A stretch of DNA of 11,483 bases from RUG14223 sp051881075 (GCA_051881075.1 JBJEPE010000064.1:1-11483); one strand, 5' to 3'; counted from the stretch's first letter, positions 1 to 7,538 are shown. Translations and numbers: made by a program. Notes: generated from the sequence alone by a model not told the origin.

Positions 1-74
1 ACAGATAATATTACTATACAGGCTATAAGCTCTATAAGTGTAAAACCGTGCTTGCTGTTTTTAGTCTTATACAT
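1..74 (-). CDS. Type IV prepilin, N-terminal fragment (runs off left edge)
   Basis: Reading leftward from an ATG at 74-72, the frame stays open to the window edge for 24 codons. The peptide has a basic start, then KHG|FTLIELIA and a hydrophobic run. This is the class III (type IV pilin) leader: Gly at -1, Phe at +1 and Glu at +5 (residue 15), followed by the N-terminal helix that anchors the subunit in the membrane and packs it in the pilus core. An AAAGGTG Shine-Dalgarno lies at 90-84 on this strand, 9 bases before the ATG. The GspO/PilD-type peptidase expected to cut after Gly10 is not in the window. The gene is divergent from the pilin operon at 565. Only the leader is visible, so I cannot say whether this is the major or a minor pilin. 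The leader identity is close to certain; the start codon is well supported. Confidence 0.85.
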   Translation of the reverse strand, partial: MYKTKNSKHGFTLIELIACIVILS

Positions 75-75
75 T

Positions 76-122
76 AAAGGTCACACCTTTTTTTACCACA
101 ATATTAAGAGGTTACACCTCTT
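76..122. repeat. Twin palindromes (tandem operator or hairpin pair)
   Basis: There are two perfect 6-bp dyads with 3-base centres: AAAGGT-cac-ACCTTT at 76-90 and AGAGGT-tac-ACCTCT at 107-121, the second extended by one A-T pair to 106-122. Their centres are 31 bp apart, about three helical turns. Both are followed by a TTTTACCA and ATATT block, so the unit is an imperfect direct repeat of about 31 bp. The copies differ at the second base of the left arm (A to G) and at the matching base of the right arm (T to C), so symmetry is kept. The copy at 76-90 contains the Shine-Dalgarno of the leftward prepilin gene. It could be a protein operator or a pair of RNA hairpins. Confidence 0.6.
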
Positions 123-196
123 TTACCATGATATTGATAAAAAAATCACAACTTTCTTTAATATTTTATGCTATTTCTTCTATTGTGTAAACCTTT

Positions 197-225
197 ATTA
201 CATTTATTTAACAAAAAGTTTACAA
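197..225 (-). promoter_or_regulatory. Possible leftward promoter for the edge prepilin gene
   Basis: On the minus strand, TTGTAA (225-220) and TGTAAT (202-197) are separated by 17 bases, a SigA-like arrangement. Transcription would start near 190 and give a leader of about 115 bases that includes both palindromes at 76-122. Matches like this are common by chance in such AT-rich DNA, so support is weak. Confidence 0.3.
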
Positions 226-364
226 TTTGTATCGGTATTTATTCATGCGTAAATGAGGTATATTTTTGATTTAATTTATTCTGATGGATTTTTTGATAAA
301 AAGCTCTGTTATTGCACATTAATTTACAATTTTATACTTTATCCGTTAATAATATGTCGAATAA

Positions 365-395
365 TTTTTACATATTAATAAACTGTTTTTACATA
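365..395. promoter_or_regulatory. Phased direct repeats TTTTTACATA upstream of pilin promoter
   Basis: The 10-mer TTTTTACATA occurs at 365-374 and again at 386-395. The copies are identical and start exactly 21 bp apart (two helical turns), with the nearer copy ending 7 bases before the -35 element. Direct repeats at this spacing and position are typical binding sites for dimeric activators such as LytTR or OmpR-type response regulators. The sequence does not identify the regulator, and the boxes are A/T-rich, so chance is possible. Confidence 0.4.
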
Positions 396-402
396 AAAAT
401 TG

Positions 403-431
403 TTGCAAATTTATGCAACGTATGGTACAAT
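403..431 (+). promoter_or_regulatory. SigA-type promoter of the pilin operon
   Basis: TTGCAA (403-408) and TACAAT (426-431) are separated by 17 bases, and TGG before the -10 gives an extended -10. The same TATGG-plus-hexamer arrangement precedes the rpsB -10 in this window. A start near 438 would leave a leader of about 127 bases before the giant pilin gene. A perfect dyad, GTTGCA-N6-TGCAAC (402-419), covers the -35 and part of the spacer, and could be a repressor site. Confidence 0.65.
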
Positions 432-482
432 CTTATTACTAATATATATTTGTATTGAAACTTTTTATAGACGACACACATT

Positions 483-542
483 AAGATATAGGGTAATATT
501 ATGTTATAAATCGCAATATCTTTACATATTCATTAAAGATAT
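483..542 (+). promoter_or_regulatory. Alternative stems in the pilin operon leader RNA
   Basis: ATATCTT(T) at 516-523 can pair either upstream with AAGATAT at 483-489 (7 bp) or downstream with AAAGATAT at 535-542 (8 bp, 11-base loop). The two pairings exclude each other. The downstream stem ends 5 bases before the AGAAGGGA ribosome binding site at 547-554. The helices are almost entirely A-U and so weak, and the function is unproven. Confidence 0.25.
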
Positions 543-564
543 AAACAGAAGGGAAGTTTCCTGA

Positions 565-3500
565 ATGAATAATTCCAAAAAAGGATTTGGCTTAGTAACC
601 GCTACGATAATGGCGTTTATTATGCTTACATTTTCAGTTGCGCTTATGGTGCTGTGTACTGATGGACTGAAAAGCTCAGAAAGAAGTATAAATGAGATGA
701 AGGCATCACTTAACTGTAAGAGTGCACTAAGTTTTGCCGCAAGATATTATGAATATAACACAACGGGAATACCTTATTATGAAAAGGGAGTCGACCGTGA
801 CTTAGACCCACTCATGTTAAAATTTGTTGGAGATAAAATAGAGGTTACACCAAGGGATACATTTCATAAAATGCATTATAATTCTGCTACCGGAAAGGTT
901 GACTGCGTGCTTGATGATTATGATTCGGTAGCCGTTATAGCTGAGTATGACAGGGATGCAAGTACTATAATTTTTCATGCGTATTCCAAGTCTTATGAGA
1001 TAGCATTGGGTAAAGACGAAAAGAATACAAGTATAGGCACAGCCACATTAGCTAAGACAATGTCGTATAAATATACACTTTTACGGCCGGAAGAAGCTGA
1101 AAGTCCGGAAAAGGAAGAACCGAGCGATGATATTACCGTAAATCTGACGGATGATGTTACCGTAACAGAGATAATAGATCAGGATGACGGAAAGGGTAAC
1201 TATGTTACATTTCACGTTAAGCCTGCGGCAGGCTCCGATATGGTGCCGTATATTTATGTATGGACCAGGCATGCAGGCGACGGAAGCTGTACCCATGGCA
1301 AAGCCAATCAAAAATATAAGGTAATATCTACGCCGTGGATTGAACCTGACTGGGGCAATCTGAAAGAAAGCAAAAACATAGCAGGCCCGTCAGAGGCTAT
1401 GACAAAGGATGAGAACGGGTGGTATACATTCACTAAGAAATTTAGTGAATCGGATTTTCCAACGTGTAATAAATACGCCTTCAGTGCAGTTATTTCAAAA
1501 AAGGGTAGTATCAAAAACGTACCGATGAGCTGGGACAGCAATGAGGTCATGGTAAAGGGTAAGGGAGACTATAACTATAATTCCGTAACGGGTACCTTCT
1601 ACAAAGTAGCCGCAGGTACAGGTAGCTATTATGTAAACACTCCTCCCGCACGTTCGGATACTCAGACATTCGATATCTTTGATCTTGAAGTAGATAAAAA
1701 CGAAAGAAAAAGTGATATATATATAACCTTAAATTCTGAGGAATTTAACAATCCTCTTAATAACGATGCGGATGCCAAGTCGCTTGACAACGCATATCCT
1801 GCACAAATAGCAGTTAAAGAGATACTTGACTCCACATACACCGCATACTCTGAGAAACCGCACGTAAATGTCAGCTTCAGACTTGCCGGTGTTACATCAG
1901 ATATAGGCACGGCCAGACTGTATATCAACAAAGAAGCATCGGCTCATGTAATGGAGTACATAGGCTATGGATGGTACTTTGCGACGGTTGACGGTGTATC
2001 AAATGCCGATAAATACACGGTAACTCTAAACGGATACGAATATTCAACATTTGAAGATAAAATAGCGGCAGACAGCAACACTAAGGAGATTTACCTTATT
2101 GGTGTGCAGGGCAATGACGCATTGAAGAGCTTTAAGACGGAAGAACTTGCAAATGATTATTTTCATAATTTCTTAAACGATGAGTATGCCGAAAAATACT
2201 CTACAGTAAGCGTTAAACTACTAAACACTAACGGTAGTGCAAGCAGCGCAGAAGATGTTACCGTAAATTTAAACGCAAGCTATGTAAGCGGTACGACCAC
2301 AACTTCTTCTTTGACGTTTTACTTTGAGGCGCCTAACAGCTGGGTAACGGGTAGTAATCAGATAAAGGTATATGCTAACAGTAATTTCGGTACTAATAAT
2401 ACTAAATCAGGTGTTATGGGTAAGAAAAGCGGATATTATTACTATACCGTAAATTATGACAGCAACAATGTTTTGCCCAGCGTTATTCACTTTGAAACTA
2501 CCGTCAATGGCGTAACGTACAGGACGGTTGATATAAACTTTAACTCTAACTGTAAGAACAAGATATACAGAATCTCGTCATACAAGAGTATTCTTGCATA
2601 TAGCTTCAGCGACGGAAAAACCTGTAACAAGTATGATAATACTACTGCATTCGGCGGTTGGTATGATTGGGGCGGAAGCATCAGCAAGACCGATGGCAAG
2701 CTTGTTTACGTTGCTGTAACTCCTGCAAATGCGTGGAAGAATTACGTACCTTGCGTTATAAGTCCGTCACAAGGCAACGTTTCCCGTGTAATGACAAAGA
2801 TCCCGAATAACGAAAGTACTGCAACGCAGTATTATTATGCAGTTGTATCTAAGTCAGATGCGGACAGTTATATGCTCGGCATGGTAGAAGATGAAACATC
2901 GGTAAAGACCGCCTGCGCTATCACGCCTGTTAATAGGGAAAATAATGCGGTTTATGCTGTATTGAGTGATAAAGACGGTAAACCGTGTTTTAGCGAAGAT
3001 TATACAATGGACTTCGGCGGAATAAGCTCAAGTATCGCAAAGGACAGTTACCCTGATTTATTTACTGTAAATAATATTTCGTTGTTAAGTGTTTCAGATG
3101 CACCTACGGTTATGTCGGGAAATAACGGTACTGCAACAACTGCGTCATCAAGCAACAGCAGTGTTATCAAAACGGCTGCTTCTACATCTGTAGGTTCATT
3201 GGTAGAAACTACTATAGCATCAGGACATAAGAGAATATACTTCTACCCTCAGAACAGTTTCTGTACCGATAGTATGTATATAAGAACAGGTACGTCTCCC
3301 ACTAATCTTGCTATGGAGTATAAAAACGGTCTATATTACAAGGATATTGAAAAAAACGTAACTAAAATTAAGTTTGTAAATTCAGAGGGTAGCATAACCG
3401 CACAATTAACGGTAGGTACTACTGCAACAGAATATGTAACATATGTAAAGAAGGGCGCAACGGCTTATACGGTTGCAGCAATGACTAAGTACAGAACTAT

Positions 3501-6204
3501 TTATTTGAAAAATTGTCCTAAGGGAGGAGATATGTTTGCGCATTACTGGGTAAGCAGTAATACGTCAGGTACTAAGTGGAACGGTGCGCTTATGACCAAG
3601 CTTGCGGCTAATGAATATGTAGTAAAGGTGCCGTCAGTGACAAGCGGATTTGACAGAATTATCTTCAGCTACGGTAAAGATGACTATCAAAAAACAGCCG
3701 ATCTGACTATACAGACCGCAAACGAAACCAATACTGTTTATGTATTTGATTGGAGTACACAGAGCTGGGATTCATACAGCACATCTCAATGTATACAACT
3801 TAATGGTACTGATGATACACCAAACCGTATGGTTTGTACCTCCAGCAGTAAAATTCAGTACTATGATGTGATGGGCAATGCCGTAAAAAGCTACGGTACT
3901 ATTGACAGTAATCTTAGAACCGGTACAAGTGCAAAGCAGATGATAAATGATTGGTATACCTTTAAAGTACCTACAAACGGCGAATACTCCATACAACTGG
4001 AGATAACCAAAAAAAGCTCAATAACATCCCAGAAAACCGTTTATTATACACCTGTTCTGAGCAACTTGGGTGTGAATAAAAGTGCAGATCCAAGCGAATA
4101 TGCCGGCGGTTCGGATATTTATATAACGGTTAATTCAAATTCACACATTATTAAAAGCTCGCTTAATTACTTGAATGATTATTCATTGTACACTATAAAT
4201 CCGGAAACCGATGTTACACAAAAGACGGTGTACTTCAATGATGTTCTCAACTGGGGCGGCGCAACCAATGCTAATATGAGAATATATTATTGGTGCGGCG
4301 GTGAACAGCAAACGGGTACTATGAAGTACCTCAAGGGCGACGGGGTGTATTACTTTGATTTGCCTGCCAATACCGTATCGTTTGCATTCTTTAAAAATAA
4401 CAGTTATGATGAATGCCATGTCGGTCCATTTTGGCTTGAAAAGGGCAAGAATTACTACACAAACGGTGACGAAGACAACGGCGGATATTTTCAGACAGCT
4501 ATGGATCTGCTTAAATCTACTGTTGATGAAGCCATAAGGGTGCTTAACCATTGCTGTCTGTATGAGGTTTCGGCAGGAACATATAAAGAGCCTGCAACAT
4601 ATATGCAGTTCTTACACAGTATGATAATTTCTGCTCAGGACTTATACAATGTTACTTATACCGCAACGGTATGTGAGAAGGCAAAGCTTTACGCATCTAT
4701 ACTTAGCAATTATTCGCAGGCAGTGGAAAATCTGTATGATTCAATAATTGATGCCAGAGTATTTATAGACGGTTATCCTGAAAACAGCAGATTACCTGAT
4801 GTTTATAATATAGACAGAATGTCTAAGGCAATAATACTGACAACACACGAAACGGCAGTTAAACTGTATACAAAGGAGTATAGCAATATAAATACGGAAT
4901 ACTCTGCGGCAAATATATGTGCAGAGCTTAACGGAATAACAAATCGGCTTAACGATTATATCAAGAATATAAAGGTTACGCTGAATAACGCTATGCTGTT
5001 TGTTCTAACAAACAATGCAGGCTGGACAAATACAAATACAAGCCAGATATATTTGGTAATAGGCGATAATAGATACAAGGTGACTGATCTGAATAATGCA
5101 GGCAGATTTAATTATCTGTACGAGTTACCGGATAGCTTTAATAGTGCTGAGGCATATTTTGAGTATGTAGTAATCAACGATGATGGCAACGATGTTACAG
5201 AAACGATCACTAAGGGTGACATAGTCGACCTGAAAAGTGATAATAACGGTGATATATGGGTATATAACAATAGCCATAGCGAAGAGGAAACGGGTTGGTC
5301 TATAAGCGTACATGACACCTACATGATTACCGAAAATAATCTGGAAAGTAGTATATACGGTAACGAATATATAATTAAAAAGGGTAGCAGTGAAAAGTTC
5401 AGGATAAACTTCCTGCATGATACAACCATTGAATACGGCAGTGAAAGTTATGTTGTCTTTGCAGGCGTTTATGACATTACGAATGACTTTGAAGAATATA
5501 TCGATCTTTTCTCGCAAGCCGCACGTAACTACTTTAATCAGCCCGTGGCGTACGGATTTAGTAAAGCCGAAAATGTTAAGTCCGCAATAGACATAGGAAT
5601 TTTAAACAAGGACGGCACATACTTCCGTTCAGCAGGATTTAATTATTCCAACGAGGACTATATACTTAATTTACTTATCGGCGGTAGCAATGATAATAAT
5701 GTAAACTCAATAATTTCTTCTGCAAGGTTAAAGCTTACGGATTCATCAGTAACTAAAGATATGGACTTGAACGCTGAGGAGATAAATTTCCGTTGGGTAA
5801 CCGGTAACGAGATGGAATTTCCGGGTGATTCGGACTTTTCTATAAGTCTTACGGCGAATATAGTTTCAGTTGCTTCTGAAAAGATCGTCTACGACAGTAC
5901 CAATGTAAATAACAGCGACTATCTTAACAATAGCTTTATAATCAGCAATAACAATTCAAGCACAAAGGGATATATTATAATCAAAAACGATATTACCGTT
6001 ACCGACAAGTGCGGTAAGGTTGCAGATTATACAATTAAATCTGGTACCTACAAATATTACGGTAGTTTAAACCTTCTTGACAAAAATGTTATGAAGGACA
6101 TGGTACGTATAGGAGAAATATCGGAAGATACTGTTTTTGAAGATGTTGAGGAACACACTCTAATTATTAAAGAGAACATAGAAGGCGGTATATATGAAAA
6201 CTAA
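565..6204 (+). CDS. Giant modular minor pilin with starch-binding-like modules
   Basis: The protein has 1879 residues. It begins with a short basic leader, KKG|FGLVT, and a hydrophobic helix (about 8-30), so it resembles a type IV prepilin. Residue +5 is Thr12, not Glu, as in PilX/GspK-type minor pilins that sit at the pilus tip. Residues 31-70 (KASLNCKSALSFAARYYEY) fit the polar half of a pilin helix. An acidic linker (173-190) leads into a modular ectodomain. Residues 976-1072 resemble CBM26 starch-binding modules: IYL strand, AHYW (992-995), KWNGALMTK (1004-1012), a DRIIFS strand and KTADLTI. Diverged copies are likely at 213-335 (YIYVW, AMTK, NGWYTF), 888-970, 1219-1300 (YFN, RIYYW) and 1478-1570. 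A Ser/Thr linker spans 844-884. Residues 1309-1480 are helical and FIVAR-like. The C-terminal 300 residues are unassigned. There are 21 Cys, many for a firmicute exported protein. RBS AGAAGGGA (547-554) supports this start. Pilin-like nature is well supported; starch binding is inferred from pattern only. Confidence 0.85.
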   Translation: MNNSKKGFGLVTATIMAFIMLTFSVALMVLCTDGLKSSERSINEMKASLNCKSALSFAARYYEYNTTGIPYYEKGVDRDLDPLMLKFVGDKIEVTPRDTFHKMHYNSATGKVDCVLDDYDSVAVIAEYDRDASTIIFHAYSKSYEIALGKDEKNTSIGTATLAKTMSYKYTLLRPEEAESPEKEEPSDDITVNLTDDVTVTEIIDQDDGKGNYVTFHVKPAAGSDMVPYIYVWTRHAGDGSCTHGKANQKYKVISTPWIEPDWGNLKESKNIAGPSEAMTKDENGWYTFTKKFSESDFPTCNKYAFSAVISKKGSIKNVPMSWDSNEVMVKGKGDYNYNSVTGTFYKVAAGTGSYYVNTPPARSDTQTFDIFDLEVDKNERKSDIYITLNSEEFNNPLNNDADAKSLDNAYPAQIAVKEILDSTYTAYSEKPHVNVSFRLAGVTSDIGTARLYINKEASAHVMEYIGYGWYFATVDGVSNADKYTVTLNGYEYSTFEDKIAADSNTKEIYLIGVQGNDALKSFKTEELANDYFHNFLNDEYAEKYSTVSVKLLNTNGSASSAEDVTVNLNASYVSGTTTTSSLTFYFEAPNSWVTGSNQIKVYANSNFGTNNTKSGVMGKKSGYYYYTVNYDSNNVLPSVIHFETTVNGVTYRTVDINFNSNCKNKIYRISSYKSILAYSFSDGKTCNKYDNTTAFGGWYDWGGSISKTDGKLVYVAVTPANAWKNYVPCVISPSQGNVSRVMTKIPNNESTATQYYYAVVSKSDADSYMLGMVEDETSVKTACAITPVNRENNAVYAVLSDKDGKPCFSEDYTMDFGGISSSIAKDSYPDLFTVNNISLLSVSDAPTVMSGNNGTATTASSSNSSVIKTAASTSVGSLVETTIASGHKRIYFYPQNSFCTDSMYIRTGTSPTNLAMEYKNGLYYKDIEKNVTKIKFVNSEGSITAQLTVGTTATEYVTYVKKGATAYTVAAMTKYRTIYLKNCPKGGDMFAHYWVSSNTSGTKWNGALMTKLAANEYVVKVPSVTSGFDRIIFSYGKDDYQKTADLTIQTANETNTVYVFDWSTQSWDSYSTSQCIQLNGTDDTPNRMVCTSSSKIQYYDVMGNAVKSYGTIDSNLRTGTSAKQMINDWYTFKVPTNGEYSIQLEITKKSSITSQKTVYYTPVLSNLGVNKSADPSEYAGGSDIYITVNSNSHIIKSSLNYLNDYSLYTINPETDVTQKTVYFNDVLNWGGATNANMRIYYWCGGEQQTGTMKYLKGDGVYYFDLPANTVSFAFFKNNSYDECHVGPFWLEKGKNYYTNGDEDNGGYFQTAMDLLKSTVDEAIRVLNHCCLYEVSAGTYKEPATYMQFLHSMIISAQDLYNVTYTATVCEKAKLYASILSNYSQAVENLYDSIIDARVFIDGYPENSRLPDVYNIDRMSKAIILTTHETAVKLYTKEYSNINTEYSAANICAELNGITNRLNDYIKNIKVTLNNAMLFVLTNNAGWTNTNTSQIYLVIGDNRYKVTDLNNAGRFNYLYELPDSFNSAEAYFEYVVINDDGNDVTETITKGDIVDLKSDNNGDIWVYNNSHSEEETGWSISVHDTYMITENNLESSIYGNEYIIKKGSSEKFRINFLHDTTIEYGSESYVVFAGVYDITNDFEEYIDLFSQAARNYFNQPVAYGFSKAENVKSAIDIGILNKDGTYFRSAGFNYSNEDYILNLLIGGSNDNNVNSIISSARLKLTDSSVTKDMDLNAEEINFRWVTGNEMEFPGDSDFSISLTANIVSVASEKIVYDSTNVNNSDYLNNSFIISNNNSSTKGYIIIKNDITVTDKCGKVADYTIKSGTYKYYGSLNLLDKNVMKDMVRIGEISEDTVFEDVEEHTLIIKENIEGGIYEN

Positions 6205-6748
6205 AGCTAACCTAAGAAATAAAAGAAGCGGTGTTACTCTGGTTGAGCTTATTTTGACCATTGTTATAGTGTCGGTTGTATGTATGGCTACGGCAGCAAG
6301 CATAGTGTATGTTAAAGAAGTCAACTATAAAAACAAAACACTTACTCAGATGTCAACTCTTGCATACCGTGTATCGGAAGAGATACTCGCCACGGTAGGA
6401 GAAACCTTCAATGACAGTGAAAGCGACATTGAGCAGGCAAAAACGTATCTTGATGAGTATTACTTCACATCTGTTTCTGGCGGAGTACATCTTAATTATA
6501 AGAACTACGACGATTATGACGGCAAGTTCTATATACAAAAGGTTAGCATTAAAGATGAACAATATGTTCAGGAGGACAAAAACAACGATACTCAAAAAAC
6601 AGTAAATTATCTTATAGTTACCTTTCAGATATCGGATAATACGAGCTTTTCCGGCGAGGGTAAGTATTCGATGGTTATGGATAAAACAGTATATATACCG
6701 CTTAACAATGCCGAAATAGAGGCTTTGGACGAAAAAAACGAGGGTTGA
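6194..6748 (+). CDS. Type IV prepilin-like minor pilin
   Basis: The 184-residue product has a class III leader: a 13-residue basic stretch ending KRSG, then VTLVELILTIVIV. Cleavage is expected after Gly13, giving Val at +1 and Glu18 at +5. After the N-terminal helix comes a short globular domain rich in Tyr and acidic residues, which I do not recognise. The start overlaps the last 11 bases of the giant pilin gene (stop at 6202-6204), so translation is probably coupled. GAAGGCGG at 6181-6188 can act as ribosome binding site. It is likely a minor pilin that assembles next to the giant pilin, as PilI/PilJ or GspI/GspJ-type subunits do with their E5-less partner. That partnership is inference from gene order. 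Confidence 0.85.
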   Translation: MKTKANLRNKRSGVTLVELILTIVIVSVVCMATAASIVYVKEVNYKNKTLTQMSTLAYRVSEEILATVGETFNDSESDIEQAKTYLDEYYFTSVSGGVHLNYKNYDDYDGKFYIQKVSIKDEQYVQEDKNNDTQKTVNYLIVTFQISDNTSFSGEGKYSMVMDKTVYIPLNNAEIEALDEKNEG

Positions 6749-6752
6749 TATT

Positions 6753-7466
6753 ATGAAAGACAAGAAAAGCTTTTTAAAGAAAATAATTAATAAAAAGGGC
6801 TTTAACCTTGTTGAGGTTGTAGTTACCGTTGCACTTCTGGCGGTAGTTGCTTCTTTATCCGTAGTAGGTGTAAATTATCTTAGTGGGTCATATAACGATA
6901 CATTCTATGATACCGTGCTATTGCAAAGCGCAAGCGAGGTAAAAAGCCTGTTGAATGATTATCTTAACTGCGCTGTTGAGATAAACCCTTACTACGGCGA
7001 GCTGTCAAAGATAACCGAGCCTGAGCGTGATATATACGGAAAAAAGGTATATTCCGTAAGCGAGGGTGATGCGGTCATTTGTCTTGATAAGGGTATTGTT
7101 ACCGTATATGATGTACAGCCGGTTGACAATAAGGACTACGGAAATATTGAGGCTCAGATCGGCGTACAGCTTAAACAGATTAAGCATATCGAATATATAG
7201 ACGATATCAACTTTAGATTTTGCCTGCAAAATCTAAAGCAGGATAAAAATATGGTTAAGCTTGAATATACGGTAAAATCTAAATTTGATATAAAGAACGA
7301 TGACGAGCGAAATGTTGAAGTAACATCTACATCGGTACTTTATAATTGTGACTATAAGAGTACATGGAATAGCTTTAATCAGAATAAGGCTGAGTTTGAA
7401 ACCGACTTTTCTGACTTTAATATACTTGTATTGCGTTATAATAGGTCAGACGATAGCGAAACTTAA
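6753..7466 (+). CDS. Type IV prepilin-like minor pilin
   Basis: The 237-residue product has a long basic leader ending NKKG, then FNLVEVVVTVALLAVVASLSVVG. Cleavage is expected after Gly16, with Phe at +1 and Glu21 at +5, the complete type IV prepilin signature. The mature domain (about residues 40-237) is mostly predicted strand with several Tyr/Asp-rich segments and resembles no named family I can recall. The ATG follows the previous stop by 4 bases, and GAGGG (6740-6744) lies 8 bases upstream. It is the last gene of the operon, followed directly by a terminator. Two E5-positive small pilins behind one E5-less large pilin match the layout of a pilus-tip minor-pilin set. No assembly ATPase, platform protein or prepilin peptidase is in the window. 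Confidence 0.85.
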   Translation: MKDKKSFLKKIINKKGFNLVEVVVTVALLAVVASLSVVGVNYLSGSYNDTFYDTVLLQSASEVKSLLNDYLNCAVEINPYYGELSKITEPERDIYGKKVYSVSEGDAVICLDKGIVTVYDVQPVDNKDYGNIEAQIGVQLKQIKHIEYIDDINFRFCLQNLKQDKNMVKLEYTVKSKFDIKNDDERNVEVTSTSVLYNCDYKSTWNSFNQNKAEFETDFSDFNILVLRYNRSDDSET

Positions 7467-7474
7467 TAAATTAC

Positions 7475-7516
7475 ATCACCGTAGGTAAGCTGATTTATCT
7501 GCGGTGATTTTATTTG
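7475..7516 (+). terminator. Rho-independent terminator of the pilin operon
   Basis: ATCACCGTAGGTAA (7475-7488) pairs with TTATCTGCGGTGAT (7495-7508) through 14 positions including two G-U wobbles, with a 6-base loop. The stem is followed by TTTATTT. It starts 8 bases after the last pilin stop codon, marking the end of the three-gene operon. Confidence 0.8.
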
Positions 7517-7538
7517 AATTAAACTTAAGCTTTGCGTG

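Larger units (their letters stand above)
75..564. other. Divergent intergenic region between pilin genes
   Basis: About 490 bases of very AT-rich DNA lie between two divergently oriented pilin genes. The region holds two tandem palindromes next to the leftward gene, a possible leftward promoter at 197-225, phased direct repeats at 365-395, and the rightward operon promoter at 403-431 with a dyad across its -35. The leader RNA has complementary segments. The open frame at 52-252 is a low-complexity, Phe/Tyr-rich translation of AT-rich DNA that overlaps the prepilin start on the other strand, so I do not call it. I see nothing convincing between about 230 and 360. Confidence 0.8.

Noticed and set aside
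76..138. Two tandem 31-bp repeats as a possible CRISPR start
   Set aside because: There are only two imperfect copies with no spacer between them, and no cas genes are present.
52..252. 66-codon plus-strand open frame
   Set aside because: It is a low-complexity Phe/Tyr/Ile-rich translation of AT-rich intergenic DNA, has no ribosome binding site, and overlaps the well-supported prepilin start on the opposite strand.
4183..4551. 122-codon minus-strand open frame, and similar antisense frames inside the giant pilin gene
   Set aside because: They lie opposite a gene with clear domain structure, lack ribosome binding sites and show no recognisable family motifs.
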